A DNA stretch of 64,000 nucleotides, taken from assembly GCF_008014675.1 (NCBI RefSeq), contig NZ_VOXD01000015.1:79509-143508 (forward strand), written 5' to 3'. Within the stretch, counting starts at the first letter, position 1; the number at the start of each line of letters is the position of its first letter. Under the pieces are notes generated by a model, which saw only the letters and a list, made by a program, of their open reading frames with translations, was not told the origin of the DNA and made no database searches. Origin of the DNA: Neolewinella aurantiaca (GTDB lineage Bacteria > Bacteroidota > Bacteroidia > Chitinophagales > Saprospiraceae). A program made the translations under genes and the position numbers. This document shows positions 26,226-35,732 of this stretch, piece by piece.

Positions 26226-27060
26226 AAACAACGGTTTTGAGGTGCTGCTGCGACGTTAGACTGTGCTGCGGGTAGCTTTAGATGCCCGTAGAGGGCAAAT
26301 AGAGCCATTTTAAGCCCGTTTCGGAGGTTCTGCCTGGCGCGTACTTCTTATTGTAGTAAAGGTGATACAGGGCGCGTCTGAAGCTTTGGCGCAAACGCGG
26401 GATGCAAGGAACGGTTTTTTAAAAGGCACGCAGAAGAAAATCGGTCGCTTGACTCACGGTCAGAGCTCTCCAAAACGACCATTTTTCGCTTTCCCACAAT
26501 GCGCCGAACGTTCACTTTAATTCGTTTTTTACCCGCATCAAGGAACCAGAAGTGAAGATTCTAGCACCAAAAAAACAATGGATTAGCCTTTTAGAAGAGC
26601 GATTAAGTTAACTTTTTCTGTAGCAGGGTAGGGGAAACCAAGTTAAATAAGCCGGGAAACCGAACCGAAATAGATGTGGGTCGCTGAAATTATTGAAGCA
26701 TGATACCTGAATTTTACAGCTGAGGTGAGCAGAATGATGAACCAATTTTCCCTCAGTTTTCCAAAAACGCATACACTCGCCGACGCTATGGCGTCGTCTG
26801 CGCTTATCGCCTAGCAGGCTAAAACGCTGCCTTCGTCAAATTTTCACCTCATGTGACCGAGGGGTATAGTGTGAATAACAATTTGCAGAAATCCACGAAA
26901 ATGTCACGAGTGTCCAGGACCGGAGGTCCGCCTCTCGTAGCACAGGGGCTCGTCCCTGTGTTTTCGTTCGTGCAATTTGTTATTTATACGGGGATATAAG
27001 TAATGTAACCTGGAATACAGTTCTTGCGTATATTCACCCTAATTAGCCCTAAAACTCCCC
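26226..27060. other. Gene-free region downstream of the centromere array
   Basis: No ORF is supported. A small hairpin GACGC-TATG-GCGTC lies near 26794-26807. A repeat B copy at 26914-26966 has a GGACC/GGTCC first stem and CACAGGG/CCCTGTG as second stem, again fully paired. The tract 26520-26720 is AT-richer and could contribute to the origin, but I see no iterons in it. Confidence 0.55.
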
Positions 27061-27915
27061 ATGCCCCGCCCCCAAAACATCGAAATCCTCCTTACCGACG
27101 GAACACCCCGCGGTACCCGCATCGCCCACGTCACCAGCCGCATCGTTAAGGTGATCATCTTCCCCCGCAGCAAAATACAGGGCATTGGTGACCGCCGACC
27201 GGAACTTGATCAGGTCGGCACCTACTTCCTGTTCGGGGACCATCCCGATACCGGCCGCGAGACCGTCTACGTCGGCAAAGCCGAACACTGCCTGTCCCGT
27301 ATCGGCCAGCACAACAACGGCAAAGACTGGTGGGACTACGCCGCCGTCTGCGTCGCCAAAGACAATACCTTCACCTTGGCCCATGCCGGCTACCTAGAGC
27401 ACCTCGGCATTTTAAACGCTGGCCAGGCCAATCGCTTTGCCCTCGACAACAATCGCAATGAAAGCATGCCTCACGTCTCCGAAGGGACTGCTGCTGATCT
27501 TGAAGATACCTTCGAAACCATCAGTCTACTCCTCTCCACCCTCGGTTATCCTATCTTCGACAAACCCAAAAGCCGCGAGGAAATCCCCGTTTCCGAAGTC
27601 CTCAGCCTTTCCGGGAGAGGTGTAAAGGCCGAGGGCGATCTCACCGAAGATGGCTTCGTTATCTTCAAAGACTCCCGCGCCGCCGCCGAAGTCGTTTCCT
27701 CCTTCGGCAACTGGGCCGCAGGTAAACGTGACGAGCTCATCGCCGACGGCTCACTCGTTGCCGACGGTACGTCCCTACGCTTCACCCGTGACGTTATTTG
27801 TAGCTCGCCAAGTGGAGCCAGTAGTATCGTGCTGGGGCGAAACTCCAATGGTTGGGTAATGTGGAAGGATCGGCAGGGGAGGACGATTGATGAATTATAT
27901 CGGCAGTCTACTTAG
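27061..27915 (+). CDS. GIY-YIG nuclease-family protein with C-terminal DUF4357-like domain
   Basis: The 284-residue protein has VGTYFLFGD (residues 51-60), the GIY-like strand, TVYVGKAEH near 67-75 as the YIG strand, then an Arg and Asn-rich helix (LSRIGQHNNGKDWW) in the pattern of GIY-YIG nucleases, although the classic glycine-isoleucine is GTY. The C-terminal part (SGASSIVLG, GWVMWKDRQGRTIDELYR, from about residue 250) matches the DUF4357 type often joined to such nucleases in restriction and defence loci. It stands alone upstream of ietAS and the type I system. A role in DNA cleavage or defence is inferred. Confidence 0.78.
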   Translation: MPRPQNIEILLTDGTPRGTRIAHVTSRIVKVIIFPRSKIQGIGDRRPELDQVGTYFLFGDHPDTGRETVYVGKAEHCLSRIGQHNNGKDWWDYAAVCVAKDNTFTLAHAGYLEHLGILNAGQANRFALDNNRNESMPHVSEGTAADLEDTFETISLLLSTLGYPIFDKPKSREEIPVSEVLSLSGRGVKAEGDLTEDGFVIFKDSRAAAEVVSSFGNWAAGKRDELIADGSLVADGTSLRFTRDVICSSPSGASSIVLGRNSNGWVMWKDRQGRTIDELYRQST

Positions 27916-27935
27916 TGTAGCCTGGCCAATGAAAC

Positions 27936-30404
27936 CTAGGTCTCAATAGTGACCTCCACCTGATTAGCTACTCTGATCGGGTTATAAACAGCTACCGCCT
28001 CTCCCAGTACTTCGATGGATACTACGATAGAGTAGGGGACAGCCGCTTTCGTTCGATCCCAGCCTTTATGTCCCTGAATAGAAAGATTAAAGGTTTCTGA
28101 TAACTCATGCGACCGCACAAACGCCCAGTCCTTTTGCAAGCTACTGTTATTTCGATTGATTTCTTTTACAGCACCGTAATCTGAACGTCTCCTGATTTTC
28201 CAAGGGAAGCCATCCAGGTCATCCCTGGTCCCAGACTCGTAGGAGTTTTCTTCTCCGTTAATCGAGCGAAGCGCATAATCAGAAAAAGACTCGGCGGATT
28301 CTCCCATCTTACTGGGGAGCCAGTCAAGCCAGGTTCCTAAGTATGATTTTGTCTTTTGTCGGGTTCGCCGAACTTCAGCAGTATAGGCCAGCGTAACTTC
28401 AATAAGTACCTCAAAATCATATTCGGGAGAGCGGACTTCCTCCGGGATAGTAATTGAATACAAATGTCCCTCTTCGGCTGAAATCTCGCCCGAGTGGTAA
28501 AAAGTAACTCTATTTACCGCGTTGTCTGTAAGCCGGTCAAGCGTGGGAATCCCGTAGCCAAACTTAGAAATACAAAGGCGGGTTGGGTTCCGAAAAGAGT
28601 CACCGGGTAAACGAGCACTTTGTACAATCAAGGCGCGCATCAAATTAGGCCCCTCTTCTGGGTAAAGTTCTTTTACCTTGCCTGCTAAATAGGTGACATT
28701 AGGTGTAGCAAAAGAAGTCCCAACGGAATCTCTCCCCGTAGCACTTCCTCCTTGTAAAGTAGATCGCACTAATTCTGGAGAAAGCGTTTTATGTTCACGA
28801 ACCCGGCCAGTAGCAAACTTTGAATCAACTAACCCTCCACCGTAGGTTACTACATCAGGTTTTACCATACCCCATATGCCCGGACCATAGCGCGTAAAGG
28901 GAGAGGGCTCGTCTTCTCTGCCTAGTGATGTATGGGTATGGTCTTCGAAAGAAGCGTGATTAACCGACCCCACCACTAGGGAAAAGCTACTTTGTCCGGG
29001 GTTCGCTATCCTACAAGCGGGCCTTTCTAGGTAGTCTGGATAAGCGCGTCCAGCATGTAGGTGACCATTAATACTATGGAGACTGGTATTCCCAGTAGAA
29101 ATTATGAACAGAACTTCTGCTTGGTGGATAAGCTTATCTAGGGTAGCAGCCCAGGTAGACATGTGCTTCTTGCGAAACGGAGCACGTGAGGAAATGGAAA
29201 GATTAAAAATGGATAGATCGGCATGGTCGCCAACGATCTCTTCCATCAATGCTGCCGGGAATCTAGCCGTGAGTTTATTATCCTTATCGAGTACCCGCAG
29301 ATTACGAAGGAAAAACGGTAGCTGGTAGGGCGAAACCATGTTTGATACACCTTCCGGATATAAGACTCGCCCGGCCACCTTAGTCCCGTGGCCGCCTCCC
29401 TGAACATAATCCGCCGTAGAGGCATCCTGGGTGTACGATACGGAACGCGTTCCATCAATGGCCGGAGCAAGCAACCGGTGGCCTTCCATAATGCCGCTAT
29501 CGACAACCCCAATCTCCACTGAGGTTTCGGAAGGAGGGAGAACAGTTAAATCAGCTGCGACCTCCACATCAGTAGCTGTCACTGAAAGAGAAATATCGTC
29601 CTTCTCCGCGACCTCGAATACGTAAGGGTAGTTATGGACAAGGTCTTTGAGCCCCATACCGGTTAGCATTACTTCACAAGCGAAGCTGTCGTTGTTATCG
29701 ACGAGGCTACTGGTCAGTTCACCGTAGTGACTAATGAAGGTTTCAAAGTGTTCTTGACGCTTCATCAAGGCCTCATCCCGCGCATCCAATGCTTGATAAT
29801 GCTTGGCTAATCTCGTTTCACCTCCTTGCTTATCCGGATCTGGTGCTGCCGGAATCGGCACGTCAAAAGCGATACCGACTTCAACGGTGTAAGTAGCCGC
29901 GTCGTCAATCTCTCCCCATTGTTCCAGTAGCTCTGCGGATAGTACATGCTCTGGCTTCCAGGCTTCCCGGTCTCCAACCGTAATGGACCACAAATCCGCA
30001 ACCTTTCCACTTCCGTGAACCTTATAGGCAAATCCCTGAATCTTTTCTGAAAGAGAAACCAGTTCGTCATACGAAGAACCTATTATGAAGCCATCCGCTT
30101 CCTCCGAAATAACCTCTATGCCAAGTGTGCGAAGGTCCGCATCACTTGATATCAAGCCAGGTTTAACTTCGAGGAATACAGGAATTGTAGTTGGGTCTAA
30201 AGAAGCGAGCCCTTCAGTGTCTCTTTGCTTAATATCTTGAATCCAGTCAGCTTTCTCTTGAGTGACACGCTCTGTTAACTGCTGGGAATGGCCCGCACGG
30301 TTTTGCTTGTTTGCTTCGGATCGTTGATGAGGGCCAACACGTCCAATTCGGCGTGGTTCGCCAACAATTGAACGGACAAAAGTTAAATGGGGGAATTGGG
30401 GCAT
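27936..30404 (-). CDS. ietS: Subtilisin-like serine protease of an ietAS-type pair
   Basis: The 822-residue protein has the S8 catalytic triad: Asp in GVVDSGI (about 303), His in GGGHGTKVAG (about 338) and Ser in GTSFATPNV (about 562). About 290 residues precede it and a C-terminal beta-rich domain of about 200 follows. There is no signal peptide, so it acts in the cytoplasm. It overlaps or abuts the AAA+ ATPase gene (stop at 30406, start at 30404), the arrangement of the IetA/IetS pair described as a plasmid stability and incompatibility module in Agrobacterium and later counted as antiphage defence. Toxic protease controlled by the ATPase is the established model for ietAS; here it is assigned by architecture. 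Confidence 0.82.
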   Translation of the reverse strand: MPQFPHLTFVRSIVGEPRRIGRVGPHQRSEANKQNRAGHSQQLTERVTQEKADWIQDIKQRDTEGLASLDPTTIPVFLEVKPGLISSDADLRTLGIEVISEEADGFIIGSSYDELVSLSEKIQGFAYKVHGSGKVADLWSITVGDREAWKPEHVLSAELLEQWGEIDDAATYTVEVGIAFDVPIPAAPDPDKQGGETRLAKHYQALDARDEALMKRQEHFETFISHYGELTSSLVDNNDSFACEVMLTGMGLKDLVHNYPYVFEVAEKDDISLSVTATDVEVAADLTVLPPSETSVEIGVVDSGIMEGHRLLAPAIDGTRSVSYTQDASTADYVQGGGHGTKVAGRVLYPEGVSNMVSPYQLPFFLRNLRVLDKDNKLTARFPAALMEEIVGDHADLSIFNLSISSRAPFRKKHMSTWAATLDKLIHQAEVLFIISTGNTSLHSINGHLHAGRAYPDYLERPACRIANPGQSSFSLVVGSVNHASFEDHTHTSLGREDEPSPFTRYGPGIWGMVKPDVVTYGGGLVDSKFATGRVREHKTLSPELVRSTLQGGSATGRDSVGTSFATPNVTYLAGKVKELYPEEGPNLMRALIVQSARLPGDSFRNPTRLCISKFGYGIPTLDRLTDNAVNRVTFYHSGEISAEEGHLYSITIPEEVRSPEYDFEVLIEVTLAYTAEVRRTRQKTKSYLGTWLDWLPSKMGESAESFSDYALRSINGEENSYESGTRDDLDGFPWKIRRRSDYGAVKEINRNNSSLQKDWAFVRSHELSETFNLSIQGHKGWDRTKAAVPYSIVVSIEVLGEAVAVYNPIRVANQVEVTIET

Positions 30405-30405
30405 T

Positions 30406-31413
30406 TTACAGGTGGCTATTCAGTCGGTTCTCTTTCAACACCTTGTCTAAATCAGCGGAGGAGATGGACGAGCGGGCCGTAATGACAGCTTCCTTCGCGG
30501 CGTCTTGCGCTACTTTAACGATGATGGCATAGGATAGCCCAACTAACCGTTTAGCGTAGGCTTTCAGGTCTACCGTAGCATCAAGAGTAAGGGCGGAGAA
30601 AGACATTTTTAAAATCTCGCGTACTTGCGCCAGTTCGGGCTTGGGCATTTCAATTAAATCGTCAAACCTGCGGAAAAGTGCTTTGTCCAAACTGTCCTCC
30701 AGATTGGTTGTAGCAATCAAAATTCCCTCCCCATTATACTCTTCTAGGAGGCCAAGCAGTACGTTGACAATACGATGAATCTCGCCGACATCGTTTGCGC
30801 TTAAATCCCGTTGCTTTCCAATGATGTCAAACTCATCCAGCAACAAAACGCAGGGGTAGTTGCGCGTGCTTTCCAGCAAACTGTGCAAGTTCGCAGCCGA
30901 CTCCCCGAGGTAAGAAGATATAATAGAATCGAACCGAACTTTATAAAAGGGTAGGCCGAGTTCCCAGGCAATTTTTTCTGCCGCCATACTCTTTCCGCAG
31001 CCAGAGGGCCCGTAAAGTAAAACCCGTTTCCTCGGTTGTAGACCGAAATGAGCTAAGCGTTCCCTCCCTGAATACTCTTTTACAATACGACCAAGCTTCT
31101 CCGCCACCTTAGGGGGGAGAACCATCTTGTGCCGTAAATGATCCCGCTCAATATGGGTGGCTAAGGGGAGTTGATGGCGACGATCAAGAGGGACTTTGAA
31201 AGTACCTTCTTTGACGGGTTTAAGGGTGCGCGGTGCGCCAGAGCGCGTGCCTTTCTTCAGCTTGTCGTCCAGAATACTGCGCAACTTTGCCGCAACCTTT
31301 GTGTGTCCACGTCGGTCTTCGTCCTCGATTATACTGTACGCGACCTTTAGCAGGGCAGCGTTGCGATCCCCGTCTATCGTTTTAAAAAGCCGTGTTAGTA
31401 AGGACTGATTCAT
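30406..31413 (-). CDS. ietA: AAA+ ATPase of an ietAS-type pair
   Basis: The 335-residue protein is a single-domain AAA+ ATPase: Walker A GPSGCGKS (about 138), a pore-like FDSIISSYLGESAANL segment (about 163-178), Walker B VLLLDEFD (about 190), sensor 1 LIATTN (about 224) and arginine finger RRFDDLIEMP (about 240). A helical N-terminal region of 120 residues may bind the partner. It is the first gene of a two-gene unit with the subtilase; start and stop codons are one base apart, so translation is probably coupled. In known pairs the ATPase restrains or directs the protease. Confidence 0.85.
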   Translation of the reverse strand: MNQSLLTRLFKTIDGDRNAALLKVAYSIIEDEDRRGHTKVAAKLRSILDDKLKKGTRSGAPRTLKPVKEGTFKVPLDRRHQLPLATHIERDHLRHKMVLPPKVAEKLGRIVKEYSGRERLAHFGLQPRKRVLLYGPSGCGKSMAAEKIAWELGLPFYKVRFDSIISSYLGESAANLHSLLESTRNYPCVLLLDEFDIIGKQRDLSANDVGEIHRIVNVLLGLLEEYNGEGILIATTNLEDSLDKALFRRFDDLIEMPKPELAQVREILKMSFSALTLDATVDLKAYAKRLVGLSYAIIVKVAQDAAKEAVITARSSISSADLDKVLKENRLNSHL

Positions 31414-31448
31414 ATTACGTCAAGCTCAGTTCTGTAAAAATACGATAG

Positions 31449-31775
31449 TACACTCAATTCATTGCATTCCGTTACGGCTTATTTTACAGAGCGAAAGGTG
31501 TAGGCTATGACCTCAAATCCTGGACCGTAGACGGTGAAGAACTGTACATCGAAGTGAAAACGACGACGGGGGGAATCAATACGCCCTGCTACCTAAGTGC
31601 CAATGAGCTGGCTTACGCCGAGCTACCCGAGAACAAAAGCCGGTACGTCGTCTACCGAATTTATGACTATAGCCAGTGCTGCAAGACCGGGAAATGCTTC
31701 ATTATACGTAGCGGCGCTCAATCCATCGCAAAGGAGTGTACGGCCTTCAAGTGTCGATACAGCGGAAAGGCGTAA
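31449..31775 (+). pseudogene. 3' remnant of a DUF3883-like gene
   Basis: The frame has GVGYDLKSWTVDGEELYIEVK (split here: GVGYDLKSW, then GEELYIEVKTTTG), LSANELAYAEL and YVVYRIYDY, matching the C-terminal DUF3883 nuclease-like domain of large defence helicases and restriction proteins (the ExK is IEVK). No start codon or upstream domain precedes it; the frame begins within 40 bases of the divergent ietA gene. It is probably what is left of a defence gene removed when neighbouring genes were exchanged. The 31776-32033 gap has an inverted repeat D copy (31806-31822) and no gene. Confidence 0.65.
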
Positions 31776-32033
31776 CCTACGCCCCGCTCCTCTCAACCCT
31801 CCACCGCACCTGCGGCCCCGCCCACCAAATTTTAAATAGCCTAAACTTGTCTCAATCCCTCTTCTCGATAAAATCTGGAACTTCGACCACGTCCCCCCCC
31901 CGATGATGCCAGCAGGCAAAAGAATAAGTAAATACTAGGAGAAACTTGGATTACAGCGTAATAGTTAAGCGAACCGGTAACCTTCTAGGTTACAGATATT
32001 CCTTTATCCCTAAATCTTCCGTTTCTTCGCGCC

Positions 32034-34481
32034 ATGGCCGTAAAAAAATCAGAACTATACCGCTCCCTCTGGGAAAGCTGCGACGAGCTACGGGGCTCCA
32101 TGGATGCCAGCCAGTACAAAGACTACGTGCTCGTACTGCTATTCATCAAATACGTCTCCGATCGCTATACCGGCCAGCCCTTCGGGGCTATCACCATCCC
32201 CGAAGGTGCCAGCTTCAACGATATGCGCAAGCTTAAGGGCAAAAGCGACATCGGCGACCGCATCAACAAAGAGATCATCAAACCCCTCTTTGCTGCCAAC
32301 AAACTGGCCATCAATCAGGGGGCCGACTTCGACGACGACAGCAAACTCGGCACCGGAAAGGCCAAAGTAGAACGACTCACCAACCTGGTCGCCATCTTCG
32401 AAAAACCGGAACTCGATTTCAGCGGTAACGGTGCCGCCGGAGACGACATCCTCGGCGATGCCTACGAGTACCTCATGCGCCACTTTGCCCAAGACAGCGG
32501 TAAAAGCAAAGGTCAGTTCTACACGCCTTCCGAAGTTAGTCGCATCCTGGCGGGTATCCTCAATATGCAGCCCGAAGAACTCGGCGCCAAAACCACCGCC
32601 TTCGATCCCGCCTGCGGCAGTGGATCTCTTCTGCTCAAACTGGCCGAGGCCGCCGACGGCAAAATCGACATCTACGGCCAGGAAAACGACAGCGCCACCA
32701 CCGTGCTCGCCCGCATGAACGTCGTGTTGCACGATATGCCCGGAGCCCTCCACGAAATCAAAAACGGCAATACCCTCGCCGACCCCAAACACCTCGAAGG
32801 CCGCCACCTCAAACAGTTCGATTTCGTCGTCGCCAACCCGCCCTTCAGTTACAAAAGTTGGACCAACGGCGTCAACCCCGATAACGATCCCTTCGAGCGC
32901 TTCAGCGGCTACGGGGTACCGCCAACCAAAAACGGCGACTACGCCTGGGTACTTCACATCATCAAGTGCCTCAAAGCCACCGGCCGCGCCGCCGTCATCC
33001 TGCCCCACGGCGTCCTCTTCCGGGGCAACGCCGAAGCCGGTATCCGCCGCGCCATCCTGGAGCGTGGCCTGCTCGCGGGTGTCATCGGCCTGCCCGCCAA
33101 CCTCTTCTACGGCACCGGAATTCCCGCCTGTATTCTCTTGCTCGATCGTAAAGGTGCCACCGACCGCAGCGAAGTCTTTATGCTCGACGCCAGCAACAGC
33201 TACATAAAGGATGGTAACAAAAACCGCCTGCGCGAGCGCGACATCCACCGTATCGTCGACGTATTCACCAACCGCCGCACCGAAGCTGGCTACAGCCGCA
33301 GCGTACCCGTCAGCGAAATCGCCGACGAGCAAAACGACTACAACCTCAACCTGCCCCGCTACCTCGACACCCGCCAGCGGGCCGACGACCAGGACATCGA
33401 CGGACACCTTCGCGGCGGCATCCCCGTCGCCGATATCGACACCCTCAGCCCCTACTGGGCCGTCTTCCCCAACCTCCGTACCGAACTGTTCGAACCCCAC
33501 CGCCCCGGCTACCTTCAGCTCAAAACCGACCGTTCCCAGCTCCGCCCCACCATCCTGGCCCACCCGGAGTTCCAAAGCTTCCGCCAACGTATGCGCAAGG
33601 TGTTCATGAACTGGCGCGGCCGCTGGTGCAATGAATTGGATAAATGGGCAATGGGCGACAACCCCAAAGACCTGCTCCACCGGATCAGCGAAGACCTCCT
33701 CGCAACCTACGCCGACCAGCCCCTCACCGAGCCCTACGCCGTCTACCAGCACCTGCTCGACTATTGGAACGAAACCCTCCAGGACGACCTCTACCTCATC
33801 AGTACCGACGGCTGGGACCAACCCGCCCGCCAGGCCTACCGCAAAACCAAAACCACCAAAACCAAAGGCAAAACCAAGGTCTCCGACGTCAAAGGCCCCC
33901 ACGGCCTCGAGTCCAAGCTACTTCCCGCCCGCTACCTCATTGCCCGCTTCTTCGCCGAAGAGCAGGCCCAGCTCGACGCCCTCAACGCCGACCTCGAAAC
34001 CGCCACCGCCACCAAAAACGAACTCGCCGAAGAACACGGCACCGAAGACGGCCTACTCTCCGAACCCGACAGCCTCACTAAAACCAACGTAAACAAATTC
34101 CTCACGGCCATCAAGAAAGACCCCGACATGACCGAAGAACGAGCCGCCGCCGAAGCCTTCATCGCCGCCTGCAACCGCGAGTCCGCCGCGAAGAAAGGCA
34201 TCAAAGACCTCGAAACCACCATCGAAAACGAACTCCCCGAAACCTACGCCAACCTCACCGACGAAGAAGTCAAAACCCTCGTCGTCGAAGACAAATGGCT
34301 CGCCCACCTCGACGCTGCCATCACCGCCGAGCTCGACCGCGCCGGCCAAACCCTCGCCAACCGCCTCACCGTCCTCAGCGAACGCTACGCCGACACCCTG
34401 CCCCAACTCAGTCTGGCCGCCGACGGCCTCGAAGCCAAAGTCATCGCTCACCTCAAAAACATGGGCTACGCATGGAAGTAA
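32034..34481 (+). CDS. hsdM: Type I restriction-modification DNA methyltransferase, M subunit
   Basis: The 815-residue protein is long for HsdM. It begins with the HsdM N-terminal helical domain (SLWESCDELRGSMD, LLFIKYVSD), then the methyltransferase core with motif I AFDPACGSGSLLL (about 191) and motif IV VANPPFSYK (about 267), typical of N6-adenine methylation. About 300 extra C-terminal residues are Lys/Thr/Glu/Ala-rich and helical. The stop overlaps the hsdS start by ten bases. The complex of two M and one S subunit methylates adenines on both strands of a split target and is needed for HsdR. Codons are strongly C-ending. Confidence 0.95.
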   Translation: MAVKKSELYRSLWESCDELRGSMDASQYKDYVLVLLFIKYVSDRYTGQPFGAITIPEGASFNDMRKLKGKSDIGDRINKEIIKPLFAANKLAINQGADFDDDSKLGTGKAKVERLTNLVAIFEKPELDFSGNGAAGDDILGDAYEYLMRHFAQDSGKSKGQFYTPSEVSRILAGILNMQPEELGAKTTAFDPACGSGSLLLKLAEAADGKIDIYGQENDSATTVLARMNVVLHDMPGALHEIKNGNTLADPKHLEGRHLKQFDFVVANPPFSYKSWTNGVNPDNDPFERFSGYGVPPTKNGDYAWVLHIIKCLKATGRAAVILPHGVLFRGNAEAGIRRAILERGLLAGVIGLPANLFYGTGIPACILLLDRKGATDRSEVFMLDASNSYIKDGNKNRLRERDIHRIVDVFTNRRTEAGYSRSVPVSEIADEQNDYNLNLPRYLDTRQRADDQDIDGHLRGGIPVADIDTLSPYWAVFPNLRTELFEPHRPGYLQLKTDRSQLRPTILAHPEFQSFRQRMRKVFMNWRGRWCNELDKWAMGDNPKDLLHRISEDLLATYADQPLTEPYAVYQHLLDYWNETLQDDLYLISTDGWDQPARQAYRKTKTTKTKGKTKVSDVKGPHGLESKLLPARYLIARFFAEEQAQLDALNADLETATATKNELAEEHGTEDGLLSEPDSLTKTNVNKFLTAIKKDPDMTEERAAAEAFIAACNRESAAKKGIKDLETTIENELPETYANLTDEEVKTLVVEDKWLAHLDAAITAELDRAGQTLANRLTVLSERYADTLPQLSLAADGLEAKVIAHLKNMGYAWK

Positions 34482-35725
34482 GGAAAGGATATAAACGGAC
34501 GGAAGTGGGGGTGATTCCGGTGGATTGGGAGTTGGTTTCTTTAGGAAACCTAATGGTCTTCAAAAACGGTATAAATGCCTCAAAAGAAAGATACGGAAGT
34601 GGAGTGAAATTTATTAACGTACTAGATATTCTAAGTAATGCACCAATTACATATGATAGTATTATCGGAAAGGTTCAAGTTTCAAATAGTGAGGTTGAAT
34701 CTTATAAAATATCTTACGGCGACATTCTTTTCCAGCGTAGTTCGGAGACAATAGAAGATGCAGCTCAGAGCAACATCTATGTTGAGAAAGAGAAGACGGC
34801 AGTATTTGGTGGTTTTGTGATTGCTGGACGTAAAAATGGAGACTACAATCCATTTTATGTAAATTACCAGCTGAAGTCAAACAGTTCCCGAAAAGAATTA
34901 ACAAGTCAATGCGGAGGTAGTACCAGATACAACATTGGTCAAAAGGGACTCAGTACTGTCAAAATCCCCCTCCCCCCCACCAAAACCGAACAACGCGCCA
35001 TCGCCACCGCCCTCTCCGAAGCCGACGCCTACGTCGCCGCCCTCGAAGCCCTCATCGCCAAAAAACGGCAGGTCAAACAGGGCGTGATGAAAGAGGTGCT
35101 GACGCCGGGGGTGGGGTGGCGGGAGGTGCGGGTAAAAGACCATGTTTTTTTTCAGGAGGGACCGGGAGTAAGAAAATGGCAATTCACTGATAGAGGCGTT
35201 AAACTACTAAATGGTACGAATATCCAAAAAGGGGTTCTTGATTTGTCGAACACTAACAGATTTATTTCTGAAGAGTTAGCATATGGGCAATATGCTCATT
35301 TTCTTGTTGACTGTGGTGATATACTTATTGCTTGCTCTGGTATTAGTGTAGACAGATTCGAGGAGAAAGTATCTATTGCTGAAGAATGGCACCTTCCTTT
35401 ATGCTTAAACACGAGCACTATGCGGTTCAAAGTCAATGAAGATGAGGTGGATAAGATGTTTTTCTTCCATTTTCTGAAATCTCAATTATTTAAACAACAA
35501 ATAGGAGGAGCTGCAACAGGCAGCGCTCAACTGAATTTTGGTCCTTCTCATGTAGAGAAGGTTTATATGCGATGTCCTCCCAAACCAGAACAAACTCGCA
35601 TCGCCACCCTCCTGTCCGCCCTCGACGAAGAACTGACCGCTCTAGAAGCTCAGTTGGCCAAAGCGCGGGCGGTCAAGACGGGGATGCTAGCGGATTTGCT
35701 GACGGGGCGGGTGCGGTTGGTGTAA
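34472..35725 (+). CDS. hsdS: Type I restriction-modification specificity subunit
   Basis: The ATG at 34472 (MEVRKGYKRTEVG) inside the end of hsdM gives 417 residues. Two target-recognition domains (about 15-165 and 225-385) are each followed by a conserved spacer helix: PLPPTKTEQRAIATALSEAD and CPPKPEQTRIATLLSALDEE. Each recognises one half of the bipartite DNA target, which cannot be read from sequence. The recognition domains are visibly AT-richer (34520-34950, 35130-35570) than the spacer regions, a sign that they were exchanged from other sources. The next gene on this strand, hsdR, lies 3.9 kb away beyond an inverted five-gene operon. Confidence 0.95.
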   Translation: MEVRKGYKRTEVGVIPVDWELVSLGNLMVFKNGINASKERYGSGVKFINVLDILSNAPITYDSIIGKVQVSNSEVESYKISYGDILFQRSSETIEDAAQSNIYVEKEKTAVFGGFVIAGRKNGDYNPFYVNYQLKSNSSRKELTSQCGGSTRYNIGQKGLSTVKIPLPPTKTEQRAIATALSEADAYVAALEALIAKKRQVKQGVMKEVLTPGVGWREVRVKDHVFFQEGPGVRKWQFTDRGVKLLNGTNIQKGVLDLSNTNRFISEELAYGQYAHFLVDCGDILIACSGISVDRFEEKVSIAEEWHLPLCLNTSTMRFKVNEDEVDKMFFFHFLKSQLFKQQIGGAATGSAQLNFGPSHVEKVYMRCPPKPEQTRIATLLSALDEELTALEAQLAKARAVKTGMLADLLTGRVRLV

Positions 35726-35732
35726 CGGCTTT

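Noticed and set aside
32139..33902. Long minus-strand frame opposite hsdM (587 codons), and the 371-codon plus-strand frame opposite rep at 21871-22986
   Set aside because: They lie exactly antisense to well-supported genes and have biased composition (Val/Gly/Phe or Leu/His/Arg-rich) typical of shadows.
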